From assembly GCA_963514095.1 (NCBI GenBank), contig OY741276.1, positions 7,094,764 to 7,158,763 on the forward strand: 64,000 nt of DNA, in the 5' to 3' direction. Positions 37,697 through 50,100 of this stretch are shown one piece after another. Source of the DNA: Eutrigla gurnardus (Eukaryota; Chordata; Actinopteri; Perciformes; Triglidae). Each line of letters begins with the position of its first letter. Position 1 is the first letter of the stretch. The notes beneath the pieces were generated by a model that was not told where the DNA came from, searched no databases, and was given only the letters and a program-made list of their open reading frames with translations. The position numbers and the translations under genes were made by a program.

Positions 37697-38185
37697 GCAG
37701 CAATAAAAAAAAGGTGAAGAGATGCAGCAACATTTGTATTAAGCAAAAATATGTATGTAACGTAGTTTTGTTTTGATCAAATCATCTATTCTATGCATGC
37801 CAGGGCAGTACAATCTAGAGATGATTTTTACATATTTACTTCTAAAAACCTATAACAGATAATGATATACTGAATTGCATAAAGATTGTGGTGTCAAAAC
37901 TGCTGTTTTTGTCGTCTCATGCAGTTACTACATCAAATGTAATGTCTCTGCAGATTAAAGCTCTATTATTATTATAATTATATGCTGTTTAATTGCTATG
38001 ATTCACTGAAAATACATTATAGAATATGAAACAAAAATAAAGATTCAACCCTTTCACTTATTCACTAATATAAGTGTAAATACAGTAAGTCCTCTTTTGA
38101 GCCAACCCAAACCCATTTCCTTAGCAAGGATTTACAACAACACTGTAATTTGGAAAAGTGTAGCAGGCTCCTCATGTCCATATAG
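37697..38185. other. Convergent 3' region of lipocalin 4 and f2r
   Basis: Non-coding and only 489 bp between two stop codons on opposite strands. Forward AATAAA signals occur at 37702-37707, very close to the gene 4 stop, and at 38036-38041. The 3' UTRs of the two genes probably overlap. Confidence 0.6.
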
Positions 38186-40365
38186 TTAAGCCACCAGCCG
38201 GCTATAAAGGCTCCCCGGGCCAGTTTGAACCGTCTCCATCTTGCATGACCTGCCGCTGTCTCTCCGCCCGCTGGTTCTTGTACTCTGTGTTCCTGAGCTG
38301 CTCTCCGCTTGTGCCAGCCACCTGCATCTGAGCAGTGCGGCCACCTGTTTCTGGCACTGAGACGAGGCGAAGTAATACAGGACGGGATCCAAACAACAGC
38401 TGAGGCTGCCTACGCACAAGGAGAGCAGGTACGCCTGGTACGAACTGTCACTGGACTTGTGGGACAGCTGAACGTAATGAGCCATCAGGATGATGTTGGT
38501 GGGGGTGAAGCAAACCATAAACACCACCAGCACGACCACAGCCATCACCACGGCTCGGGTCTTCCTGGAGCGGTTCACCACATTGACTTCTGCCAGAGCC
38601 TGAATAATACGGACATAACAGACGGCAGTGAAGACAAGAGGGATGAAGAAGAAGACGGAGGTGTAGATGGGGAAGAAGTAACGATAGTACGATTGTAGTT
38701 TTTCCACATCCTGCACATCGTGGCAGGTGGTGATGCCCAGGTCTGACAAATAGAGGGTTTGCCCAGAGATGAGGAGAGGAGACACTCCTCCGAGGGCCAG
38801 GAGCCACATGGCAGCGCACACAGCCGAGGCCGTCCGAGGGCTGCGCCACGTCAGCGAGTTTATGGGGTAGACCACAGCCAGGAAACGGTCAACGCTGATA
38901 CACGTCATGAGCAGGACGGAGCAATACATGTTGCAGTAGAAAGCTGCTGTGACAACTCTGCACATGAAGGAGCCATAGATCCAGTTGTTGCCATGGTAAT
39001 GGTATGCAATCTTGAAGGGGAGGAGAAGGCCGAACAGTAGGTCAGCGCAGGCAAGGTTCAGCATGTAGATCACCGCTGGTTTTCTGGGACGAGCGTGATG
39101 CATGAACATCACCACGGCAACAAGGTTGAGGGGCACACTGATGATGAAGACGAGGGTGTAAACGGTGGGGACGAACCTCGTTGTCATGTGACCCCGGAGG
39201 AAACATTTTGCATCCTCGGAGACGAAATAGTGCTTCTGGGGATGGCGGTGTGGTTTGTGTATTTTCACAGGCTCCAAGCCCGAGCCGGACCCTCCGTCAT
39301 CCCTAAAACTGTCCGACAGAGACAGGTCAATGTAGTCCACAGGTTCATCAGTCACTGTTACAAAGTGACCAGAGAAAGTCCGCAGGAACGGCATCGAGCC
39401 TGCAAAGAGACGCAGGGAGACGGAGCACAATACTATTAGATGGTACAGATTTCACACCTTACAGTTACTTTTTATTTCTAGATAAAATCCTGAAATAAGC
39501 ATGAAACTCTGGCATTTCTGTGATTCGGATAATCTGTCTCTTTACAAGAATAATTTTGTTTTATAAATATATGATGCCGTACTTCACATCTTTAACAGGA
39601 TAGGCTTAGTGGAGGTGTTTTAGTATCAATCATCTTCTCTTTTTTTAAATTTAAAAATATTGTAAAATAAAGTATTAGCATCTAAATAAATATAGTAAAG
39701 TAATAATAAATAAATAAGTATAGTTCTATAATAAAGTACTCTATGTAGAATGTCAACTTCCGTGCTGATTATTATTACTATTATATTATCCTATTGTGTC
39801 AACCTGCAAAGTAACTTAACAAACAAATAAATGTAAAATAGAAACCAAAACTATCACCGAGTTGTATTAAGGTACAGTAGCCTATCCTCGAGAAAATGTA
39901 GCCAATTGCGATAATTGCCTTAATTAAAAATGATTCACAGATAACCTCGGACAGAAATTCGATTTATGGTTGTCATTAATGGCACATTCCTGCAGTCACT
40001 AATCGGTCCAGGCATGTAGGAATGGTGAAGTCATTGTCAATTAAAAGTATTGCAACAGACCAGAAAGTACTGCAGATATTTATGACATACAGTATATGGG
40101 CGACCGTGTCGTTCAGGCAGAGCGACTGTTAAAACAGGAAGTGCCTCATGTATTTTCAATCCGAGGGGTAATAGAAATATACCAGCCTTAAATGTAAAAC
40201 ACAGCGAGTACAAATCTGTTATACACAATTAAACAATACTCAGCTGTGAGCTACTTCAGAGTTCTGTACCATTTATAGTTCAAAAAGCTACTTACCATTG
40301 TGGGAGGCGAGTGCTGAGCTCTGGAGGGAAAACAATACCAACAACACCATTGACAGGTGAACCAT
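38186..40365 (-). CDS. f2r: Proteinase-activated receptor 1 (thrombin receptor)
   Basis: Two-exon rhodopsin-family GPCR of 427 residues: exon 1 40365-40296 (signal peptide), exon 2 39399-38186. Thrombin-type proteases cut the extracellular N-terminus and expose a tethered ligand that activates G proteins. The likely cut is after Arg30 (FLR | TFSGHF), followed by an acidic DEPVDYIDL stretch resembling the thrombin-exosite (hirudin-like) segment. Seven membrane segments follow, with AACADL-region LNLACADLLF (TM2), TAAFYCNMYCSVLLMT (TM3), DRF in the DRY position, the PAR hallmark ITTCHDV in loop 2, and DPVLYYFASSQCQ (TM7/helix 8). The ATG at 39430 in exon 2 was rejected because it lies in the intron and would give no signal peptide. 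The tethered ligand differs from mammalian PAR1 (SFLLRN) and is closer to PAR3 in its TF start. The body matches PAR1 best. Confidence 0.9.
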
Positions 40366-41137
40366 GGCTTCACTGGAGACCCTGCAACTGTCTAACACCT
40401 AACATGGGTTGAAATGATCGCCTCGCCTGAATTTCCTTAAGTGTTTTTGTGCCAGCATCAAACATGTTATTACAGAGCAGAGAGGATCATACTCCGCCTC
40501 CCCTCCACATCTCCTCCCCATTACAGAGAAACCCTGTGCACCAGTGATATTTGACCTCATGAGGAAGGAGTTTGCTTCACAAAAATAAAACAATATAGAT
40601 ATGTACCAATAATATGACTGACGCATGAGGAACAACAAGTAATCGTAGACATGTTTAATTTATTATACATATTATTCAAACATTAGAAATCACTTATATG
40701 TTAAAATCGCAATAGCTTTTTTATTAATTTAAACATGTTTCTTAATTAAAAGGCACTGGTACGCTACAGTATTTCATATAGCCATGCAGGCCGGCTGGAA
40801 AGTTGTTCCCGGGTGACGTTTTTGAACTAACAGACAGTCGTTTCAACAAACAAGGTAACAATAACAGTGTGTTTCCTGGCTTTTACATACAAAACATGAA
40901 TATCATTACAATTTCATTCTTAAAAATGACATCAAATTTACAATCACAACATGGAAAATTACAGAGTGGGAACATTTAGTTGGACAACGTTTCATAGTGT
41001 GATCCATTAAATTAGAATAAGATGATATAAGACTCTCTCCTGCAACATTTGATGTTTTCTGACTTTTTGTTGAACGAAGGCACAATCTGTTTTCACTCAC
41101 TTCTCCTGACGCTTCCTTCCACTCGCTCTTTACTTTC
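40366..41137 (-). other. f2r upstream region and iqgap2 3' UTR
   Basis: Both genes are on the minus strand, so this gap holds the end of iqgap2 and the promoter of f2r. Minus-strand AATAAA words lie at 40720-40725 and 40659-40664. No further gene recognised. Confidence 0.6.
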
Positions 41138-44100
41138 TCATTTCCCATAGAATTTTTTGTTTAGGAGGAAGATAAGTAAATTGACATTGACTTTGGCTTT
41201 GCCGAACATCTTCATGACGGCCACCCCTTCGTACTGGAGCTGAAGGAGGTCCTGGACACGAACAAACAAACACACAAACAAGCTTTTCAACTGTGCAGTT
41301 TTGAGATAAGGTGCTTATTTAATTTTTCTATATGGAGTAGATCCAATTATTATATTACTTCTTTCAGTAAATAATTTACAAACAATTTGTGACCCTGAAT
41401 TTACAGCCTGGTCCTTCCTGTACACACCCTTATTTGTAAACTATGTATATTTCATATTTGTTCATACTTGATACATAAATATATACAGGGAATTAACTAC
41501 AACAATAAGTCCATTATTGTTTTCTGTGATATTTCCTGTCCAATGAGTGGAAAAGGACATTTAACTATCTGTCGTCAAGCTTTAGTTTGACCGGTGAGTA
41601 ACTTCATTTTATGATATTCTGCCACGTTTGGGAAATGTTTACCTGGAAATGAAGCTGGACCTTTTCCATCTCAACGCCCATAAACTTTGCCTTCACCTCG
41701 AAATCCCCAACTTCCTCCGTGGGGGAAATTTCAAACATAACATTTTTGAACCTGAAAAAACAGAGAAAGGCAATAACATAAGATTAATGACGACACATTT
41801 TGTAATATTATTGCAGAAATTCAAAAACAAAATACAGTATATTTTATCATTGTATTTATATACTCTGGTGCAGTTTCACATTTGAACTCAGAAACACAAT
41901 AAAGTGCATGGTCATGGTTTTAAGAATAACAGATGAAGCATGAAGGCAGATATCATCTCACTGAACAATACCTCTATCATATTATTTCTCTTTCCACCAA
42001 AAGGAAGCTGACAAGGCACTCCCTGAGTTTGGTATATTTAAAAAAAAACTGTTCATAACCAAGTTGCATAACATAAAAACTAAAATGATGGAAACTACAG
42101 ATTATTGTTTGTGTAAACCCACAAATTGTATGGAAAAGCTTTCGCCTTGCTTGCTTGCACTCGCTAATAAATGGTTCTGCATTGTGTGATATGGTGCATA
42201 GTTGTCTTCTTTGTTTGTGTCTTGAGTAATGCTGAAAGGTGATACACAATCATTTGAAATAATGATGATGACAGGTAGGTTGGTTAGGTGGGGGATAGTT
42301 TTCAAGTGGAAAAGAATCACATTAAATTGCCTTTTACTCGACTAAAGATGGCGCACGCTCTGCTGTGACAGCTCGGACTGTACTCAGTTTGACCGTGCTG
42401 TTGTGTAGTTTTGTGTAGTTTACACTGTCTTTCCTTTGTCTTTGTATGTAATAATAATAATTAACAGCCGTGAAAGTTAAACAGCTGAACTCACTGGTTG
42501 GTCTGAAGATCTTCTATCTCCAGGAGGACTCCCTTCTCATGCAGCCTTGCTGCCGTGTACTTCAGAGACTGTGGCTTCCACTTCTTACTGCCCTTATTTT
42601 CTCCTTTGCTGTCCACTTTTATAGATCGGCGGGAGTTCCTGGACAAAGGTAACGCAACAAAGAAAAATCACAAGAAATCCTCCCCTATCAACCCGACCAT
42701 CCAGAAACAGAAATGATAGAAAGTGAGAAGAAATGTTTGAAAAACTCTCGCCCACAGGAGGTTGAAGGTACAACTCACTTCCGGTTGAGGTTGTCCAGGC
42801 AGGTCTTGATGTACGTGTCATAATAGTTCATTTGGTCCTGGTAGAAGGCGGTTTTGGAGTTGAGTGCCGTCAGTGTCTGCTGGAGCTTCACAAGCTCGGC
42901 CTTCCTCCTCTGTCTGTAGCGTCTTTGGTAGCGGATATCCTGTCAAAGGCACGTTACAGAATCAGAACCTGAACAGACCCAGTCATACATGTTGCCTCGT
43001 GCCTCTCCTTATGTGAACAAAGAGCTGCTTGTGTACCTTCGATATGTCATTGATAACGTCCTGGTATTTGTTACTGGCAGTGAGAAAGCCGGCCTGCTCT
43101 ATGTTACGGAGGTTCCTCAGGATCTTTCTCTTCTTCTGCTCAAGAGGCAGCTGGCTGTCCTCCAGTACCGCCGGGCTGCTCTTCAGACCCTCTGGAGTCT
43201 GAGCATCCTGGACCGCCCGGCGCTCTGCAATCTTAGCATGCTCCGACTCCTTCAGGAGCAAAGTCGTATATGAAGTAAAAAAAAACTGGTAGAACTCTAA
43301 TTTGGCAGTTGGGTATCTAGTATGCGTGAGGGAAAACAAGGACAAAATATCACCTGCGCGTCAGTCGATGCGGTCTCAAGGATTTCTGGCAAGGACTCTC
43401 CAGCTTGAATCCGGACCACATCCACTATAAGCTTTTTCGTCCTGATACACACAATAAGAAAATAATTTTTGTTGTAGTTCATTAGTACGTAATGTCACCT
43501 CAACCTAAAATATATGAAGCCGAAACGGATTTGATTTGGGAAAGCATGTACAGTATGCAGAAGAATTAAATAGTAATTCCCATCCTTTAATTAAGACTGT
43601 AGTCTCACTGATATAACATCACCTTCTCTTAACTGCGTCAAGTCCACCAACTCTGTTATGTTTGTCTATTCGTTTGTCCAGTTATCTCAAAATCTGATCA
43701 GATTGTATTGAAACCTGACGGGAGGTTAGATAATGAAAAGAGGAATTTCTCATTAGCTTTAATTGCAGGCTTGGATCCACTAGTGTCATCTCTTTTTTTT
43801 AATTCATGCTGAATTCCTACAGCTGGTGGCCAAAGTCTTGCTCGCAGGGCCGTAAAACACATTATGCAATTACAACCAAATTTAGAAGACACAGAGACAT
43901 CCTGCATTTACATTTTGCAACTTGAAAAAAAAGAAAGTGTAAGCCAAAGAGAAGTGAGAGACCAACTCTCAAATAGAGTCCCCTGTGAGAAACAGATCCA
44001 GACGGATACATGTTTACAGGCAAGATAACGCTGAGCACCAAACCTCTTCCTTTTTGGACAGGAAGCGGTAGGAGAGCAGGAAAGACAACAAAGATATGCT

Positions 44101-47100
44101 ACTGAGTGATAGCCACAAAGAAACACACTGTGAAGGGTGAAGTACAGTGCATCAAACAGAACTCTTAGCAATCTCAAACATTATATTGAGTATTTCTGAG
44201 TAAGAATGATTCAGGAAAACGGCTTTAAATATACATCTAAGACTGGATTATGGATAATCATAATGGAAGAATTCAGATGATTGCAACATCAAATGAAGCA
44301 ACTTGTCTCAGCATCCTCTTACAAAAAAACCCTACTTTGTCATTAGAGTCTTCAAGTCTTTGTCATCTCCTTCCAGCAGCTCAAACTTGCTAGTGAGCGT
44401 GAGGGAGATCTCCGTCTTGGCCAGCTGGCTCAGAGCACTCTCTCTGTTCGGGTCATTAGGATCTATCGCTCCTTCACCTGAAATAGAACAGATCAGCGTG
44501 TCAAAGTGTTATTTTTACATATGTATTGATGGAGAGATAGATATTGTTTGTTTGACAGTACCAAGCAATGTCTCGACATCAGGGACGTCTCCCAGGTCCT
44601 GCAGCAGCTCATGCAGCAGATCATTGTGGTCAGGTGAGATGGCCTCCAGATGTTCCAGAAGCAGCTGAATAAATGAAAAAATACAGACCTGATTAGTTCT
44701 GTACCTGTATTTATGCAGGGAGGCCATATGATTCATGATCGTCTTATTTAAGAGTTTTTCATTGTTCACTAAAAAACTTGAATGACTTCCTGTGGTGAGT
44801 TATATCTGCTTGGGTTTACCGAGTGGGTATTGATGATCTCATCTATCGAGATGTAGATGATAGGTTTGCTTAGAGTCACCATGTCCGAGTATTCATCAAT
44901 ATTAAACTTCTCCTCGGGTTCAGGGACATCACATGCTGACTGGAAAAAGGACCTGGAAGAGGAAGAATATCAGTAGTTAGTGGCAAGAGTCAAAAGGTCA
45001 ACTTTACTGACTTTTTCTTTCTTTTAACTTGTTTAAATTGCTCATGTTGACTAGTTTCTAGGCAACTACAGTTGATGTGGATTTTCCCGTAAAGATGAGT
45101 CAACCACAAAGTGTTTGTACAGGTCTGCCAGAATTCCCAATGTCCCAATTGCTGATACAGCACATAATAGCTTCTTCCTTTGCCAGGATTACCCATATTT
45201 TCACCGTGTCAGCTCAACTGGTTCCTGATTGTACAAGTGAAACATGTCGACTGGATTTACTTAAATTCTCAGTATCTTGACTTAACCGCTCCCGTTTCTT
45301 ACCTAAACTTCTCATAAGTCTGAGATATGTAGTTGTTCATCGGTGTCATATGTGCATTTTCGCCCTCGAACAACTTATTGGCAGCAGCGTGCTGTAGCAT
45401 CTTGGCCACAGACCCCAGGTTGCGACGCTGGTCTACGTGGAGCTGCCCTCCTGCCGACATGTCGATGATGTCGAAGCCATCCGGGGCCACGATGGCTGGG
45501 TTCATGTAGCGGTAGTAGAGCAGGTTTCCTACAATCTGTCACAAAAAGAAGAGAATGCATCATTAAAACCATATCTAACATTACACTGCTCACAATAACA
45601 AAGCATGCAGAGAGGACAGTGAGAGCAGAATGTGAACACACTGTGAATGCAACAAAAATATTTGCAAACATGCGAGGGACTCTACCTTCATCAGCTCATC
45701 CTCTGAGGCATCTGGGAACTTTTCATGGAGGCTGTTCTTCAGAACTTTTGCTATGTATCTCATACCATAACTACATGCAAAACAAAAAGCACCGATGGGA
45801 CATCAAAGGACAAACAACATGCATTCACACACTAAAGGACAAATGATATAACATGCGTGTAGCAGGGGAAATAATGGGACTTATTTGAAGCATTGATACT
45901 TGTATTAACAACTTCAAGTATGTAATGCTTTCAGCTTCTCTTTATGTGTATACATACAGACATAAATACCTTTAGCACCATCTAGTGGTATGTCATTTTC
46001 TTTTAAATTAAAGAAATAATCCAAATGTGAAAATGCACGTCCTAATGAAACAACTGGGTTACTTGTGTATGACTAATGAAGCACAAAGCAGAGTTTTTGT
46101 GTCTGAGCAGATGACTGCTTGCTCCAAACACAATAATCATCTGGTAATGACCATGTCTCAGGCACTTTAAACCTTAACAGCCACATGGAGGCAAATTACA
46201 TGCCGAAGCACATGATCGCATCCCGGCTAGCCCTATTTTTGTCGCATTGCTTTCATTGTATTGTTAAATCAGAATGTAAAAACTCAGCTGAAGGACAAGA
46301 AAATACAATAACAGATTTAAAAAACACTAGGTAATAAATAAATAACAATAATATATCATGTACAAAGAGAAAACTATGTTTCGAGTATCCTTCCAATTAC
46401 TTTCACCACATAAATGTGAAATTTGATGTCAAGAATCCAACTGCAGAATGCATAGCGGAGACAGAATAACAGGGGCAGCTTAACATAAAATGCTCAAGTA
46501 AAACCCAACAACCACTCCAAATTATGACCTCATAGAAAGAAATTCCATCAAGTCTTGGATAATTTTGTAAGAACACTTTCAATAGCGAACGTCAAAAACA
46601 CATCCTATTTTGTTCTTCCTTAAAAAAGAGCTGACATAATCATGCTGACCAATAGGAAGATAAGAGGACACTGACACTAAATAGCTCCTGAAACTTACGG
46701 GATATTATCCAGTGAGGACACAATGGAGTTCAAGACCTTATCAGTAGCAGACCGTAACGCCAGACTGGAGGCCTCCAGCCTGCTGCGTACCTCCTCATGT
46801 GACATGGCCTGCTCGGGAGTCACTTCGTAAGGCAGCTTGCTGTGGGATGAAAGCAACAGTAGGCACATGCTCATTGTTGTCCATTTCTCTACATTACGAC
46901 AAAAACATACCATAAACTGATTAAATTCCTACATTTATTACAAGGCATTGTTGGTATCAATCATGTATGGTGTTAAAAAATTAAAAAAAATAAGAAAAAA
47001 GGAAACTAAACTTAAACTTAAATGCTTTGGAAAAGGGTAAGCAGTAATTAGGATACGACATGCAAATCTACCTGTTGGCACTCATAACAAAAGGTCAACA

Positions 47101-50100
47101 AAACTGACCACTCTGCACACAAACACATGACCTTGAATAGTAAACATTGGGCCATACCAATGGACCACCACCCCTCAGCAAAACTTCCCCCCACTGTCTG
47201 TCCCCCTACCTGGCCTCTCCGGTGGCCGTCTCTAGCTGGTTCACCCAGGCTTTATACACATCCACTGGGTTGGTGTTGATGCCTAGACTCTTGTCCTCGA
47301 TAATGTCTTTGACCACTGGAGCCAGCAGCTGCCGGAGCGTGTTGTGGCCGCGTGCCCCTCTGTTGAAGCTCACCACCATCTTGATGACGGTTGGATTCCC
47401 CGTCACAATGTCCTGGATCTGGTCCACCTTAGAACTGAGACACATGGAGAAGACGGTACAGCTGATCAGTACCATCTGCCATACAACAAACAAAACGTGT
47501 ACACCTGTTTTGGAAATTTCAATCACAAGGTAATACAATGACAAATGCAGTAGCATTACTTAACAGTAACTCACTTGATTTCCTCTTCCAGAGCCGTCTT
47601 GAAGAGTTTCAGCAGCAGATACTCCTCTCGTTGGTTCGAGGCATAGTTGTACAAGGTGAAGACCACAGTGTCCATAAACTTAGTGGACTTGTTTTGGGGC
47701 ATCTGAAAGATCAGCTTGGCCAAGTAGGGTGGATTGGTCTAAAGGGGAGATAAAGAGAGGTGTATGACGTATCAATATCATATTGAACCTTTTAGGTTGA
47801 GCAGATACAAGTTGTAGTTTTTATGTCACCTGCAGCAGATAAAAGAGGTGTTGGTAGGCCTCCAGCTTCTTTCTTTTGCCTTTACTTAGACCCTTGATAC
47901 CCAGTCTGTCTCCTGTAGTCAAGTCCTCTTTACTGGCTTTATTTTTCTTGTTCTTCATTTTCTTATTATGGGAAACAACATCCTTTTCGAAGAAATAAAC
48001 ACCAAATGAGTTAAGTAGACAAACTAGACAAGACATGATATTATTACCGGAATACAGTTCAGGAAAAGCAAGGGCTGCCAACCTGCAGAGTGATCCGGTT
48101 CTTCACCAGAAGTCCAATCTTTATGTCCATCAGGTTCAAGTCTTTCTCCATCTGCTGATTGGAGCGGATATTGGTGACCACTTCTTCCCTAAGCCGTGTC
48201 ACATCCTGCTCTTCCTGAAGGTCCAGGGCGCTCTGCTCCAACAGGTGGACAAACTTGCGCACCACCGACAGAGGAGGATCCGTGGCCCCGGCTGAGATTC
48301 ACCATGTAAGAAAGTCAGCAAAATCACACAAGTACAACAAACTAGTAGAGCTTACAGTCAGATGAGCTCAAAAGAAAAATAGTGACCACGAACTATATCG
48401 CATCCTTTAAAACCAGGACAATACTCATTTAAACCAGTGTTGAAATATGCAGATAATCAAAGTCCCAGACAGTTGCTAGTCTCAAATCCCATTAATGATT
48501 CATCAATATAGCTCAGCTACAGGAATGTAAAATGCTCACTCAGGGTTCTGTAGTCATCTCTGGCTTTGTTGGCCTTTAGAAAAGCCTGGATCTTCACTAT
48601 TTGTTTTTGCTAAACACACAGATAACAGGGAGTTTTACACAACATGGAACAAACAACAAGAAACCCAAAGGATGTTGCTCATGATGCCGATTGACTAAAG
48701 TGTTACTCACATGATCTTTGAAGTACTGCAGCCTCTCATTGTATTTACGTTTGGCTTTCCACATTTTCACCACAGACTGGATCTAAAAACAGCAGCGTTT
48801 TATGTCAGATCTTTGAGATGGGACCTATGTTATTAATATTAGGTATATAATTCATTAAACACATCATCCACATTGCAGCTGGAATTCTTAGATTGTGGCT
48901 CCTGATTTCCACAGACTGTTGATAAAGCTCTCACTTGCAATATTGTGCATAGCGTTAGTTGTTTAGTCATTCAATAAGAATTGTTTTTTAATAATTATTT
49001 TCTAAAAATGAAAACAGTGCATCACCTTGACAATAGAAGCAACATTTTTCTGAAGCAAATCCATCCTGTCTTTGTACATTTTCCTCTGTTTGTAGCCTTT
49101 CCAGCAGGCCTGCAAAAAAGGACACAAATATTATCAAAAACAGATGTCAATGCAAGATGTGTGTTTTTCATCAGTGATACAATAGTATTTAAGTCAATCA
49201 TTCTCCAGGTTTTGTCTTTGAGGGATTGTCACTGCTCCATCATCTCTATTGATTTATTACTGCTTCAATAGGCCACAGTGGCATCAGGAATCACAGAAGT
49301 GGATCTGATGTCATCAACCACAGTGGAGCCGCACACACTACCTGCAATTTGACCACATGTGGTTCCTGCTTGCGTAGATACTCCATTCTCTGGACGTGCT
49401 TTTTCCTGACCAGGTAACCTCTGATCCTCGCCTGCAGCTGGGTCACCAATGATTCATTGGCCATCCATAACTGTTCCCTATTATATTCTGCAGTCAAACA
49501 ACTGAGAACGCTCTGAGGGGGGGAAAAAGCATGTTTAGAAGTTCATCTATTGTGTGAATATTACCTGAACAAATGAATAGGTTTTAATCAACATCACAGA
49601 ATCCAAGAAGGAAATCAATCAAGTATGTTCACACAGAATGACATAATGGAGTAGTGAAGTTATGCAGTATAACATGGGGGTACCTGGATTTCCTCTTTAC
49701 TGAGATGGCCACCATTGTGTTCAAATCCTTCAGGCTCCTCCCAGATGCCCTGTCCAGTCTCCAGGTTATAGTAGTAGTCATATCTGTCCTTCATGCAATG
49801 TTTTACCCACACACTATCAGTGCTGCCTGGACGAACAGAACACACCCCTTGAATGTCATATTGAAACCCAAATCTGAATATCAATTGACTTCTCAGTTAC
49901 TCAAATACGGAGCTTCCTTTCTTATGGGTCTTGTGCAGAGAGTCAGGTTACCTTCAGCAGCACTGTGTGTTTGTCTCTGTGCCAGTTCAACCTGATATGT
50001 GTCAGCACATTCAGGGAGCACCGCTCTCAGTCCGGCATTGGGAACTTGCAAAGCCTGCAGAGTATTCTGAGAGTCCCCCTCGGCCACGATCCTGTTGATA

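Noticed and set aside
39400..39430. ATG at 39430 as the f2r start
   Set aside because: It lies in the intron upstream of the acceptor at 39400-39401. The exon 1 start at 40365 supplies a signal peptide and phase agrees.
38309..39439. Plus-strand frames of 93-129 codons across f2r
   Set aside because: Shadows of the f2r coding strand, rich in His/Asp/Glu as expected from its complement.
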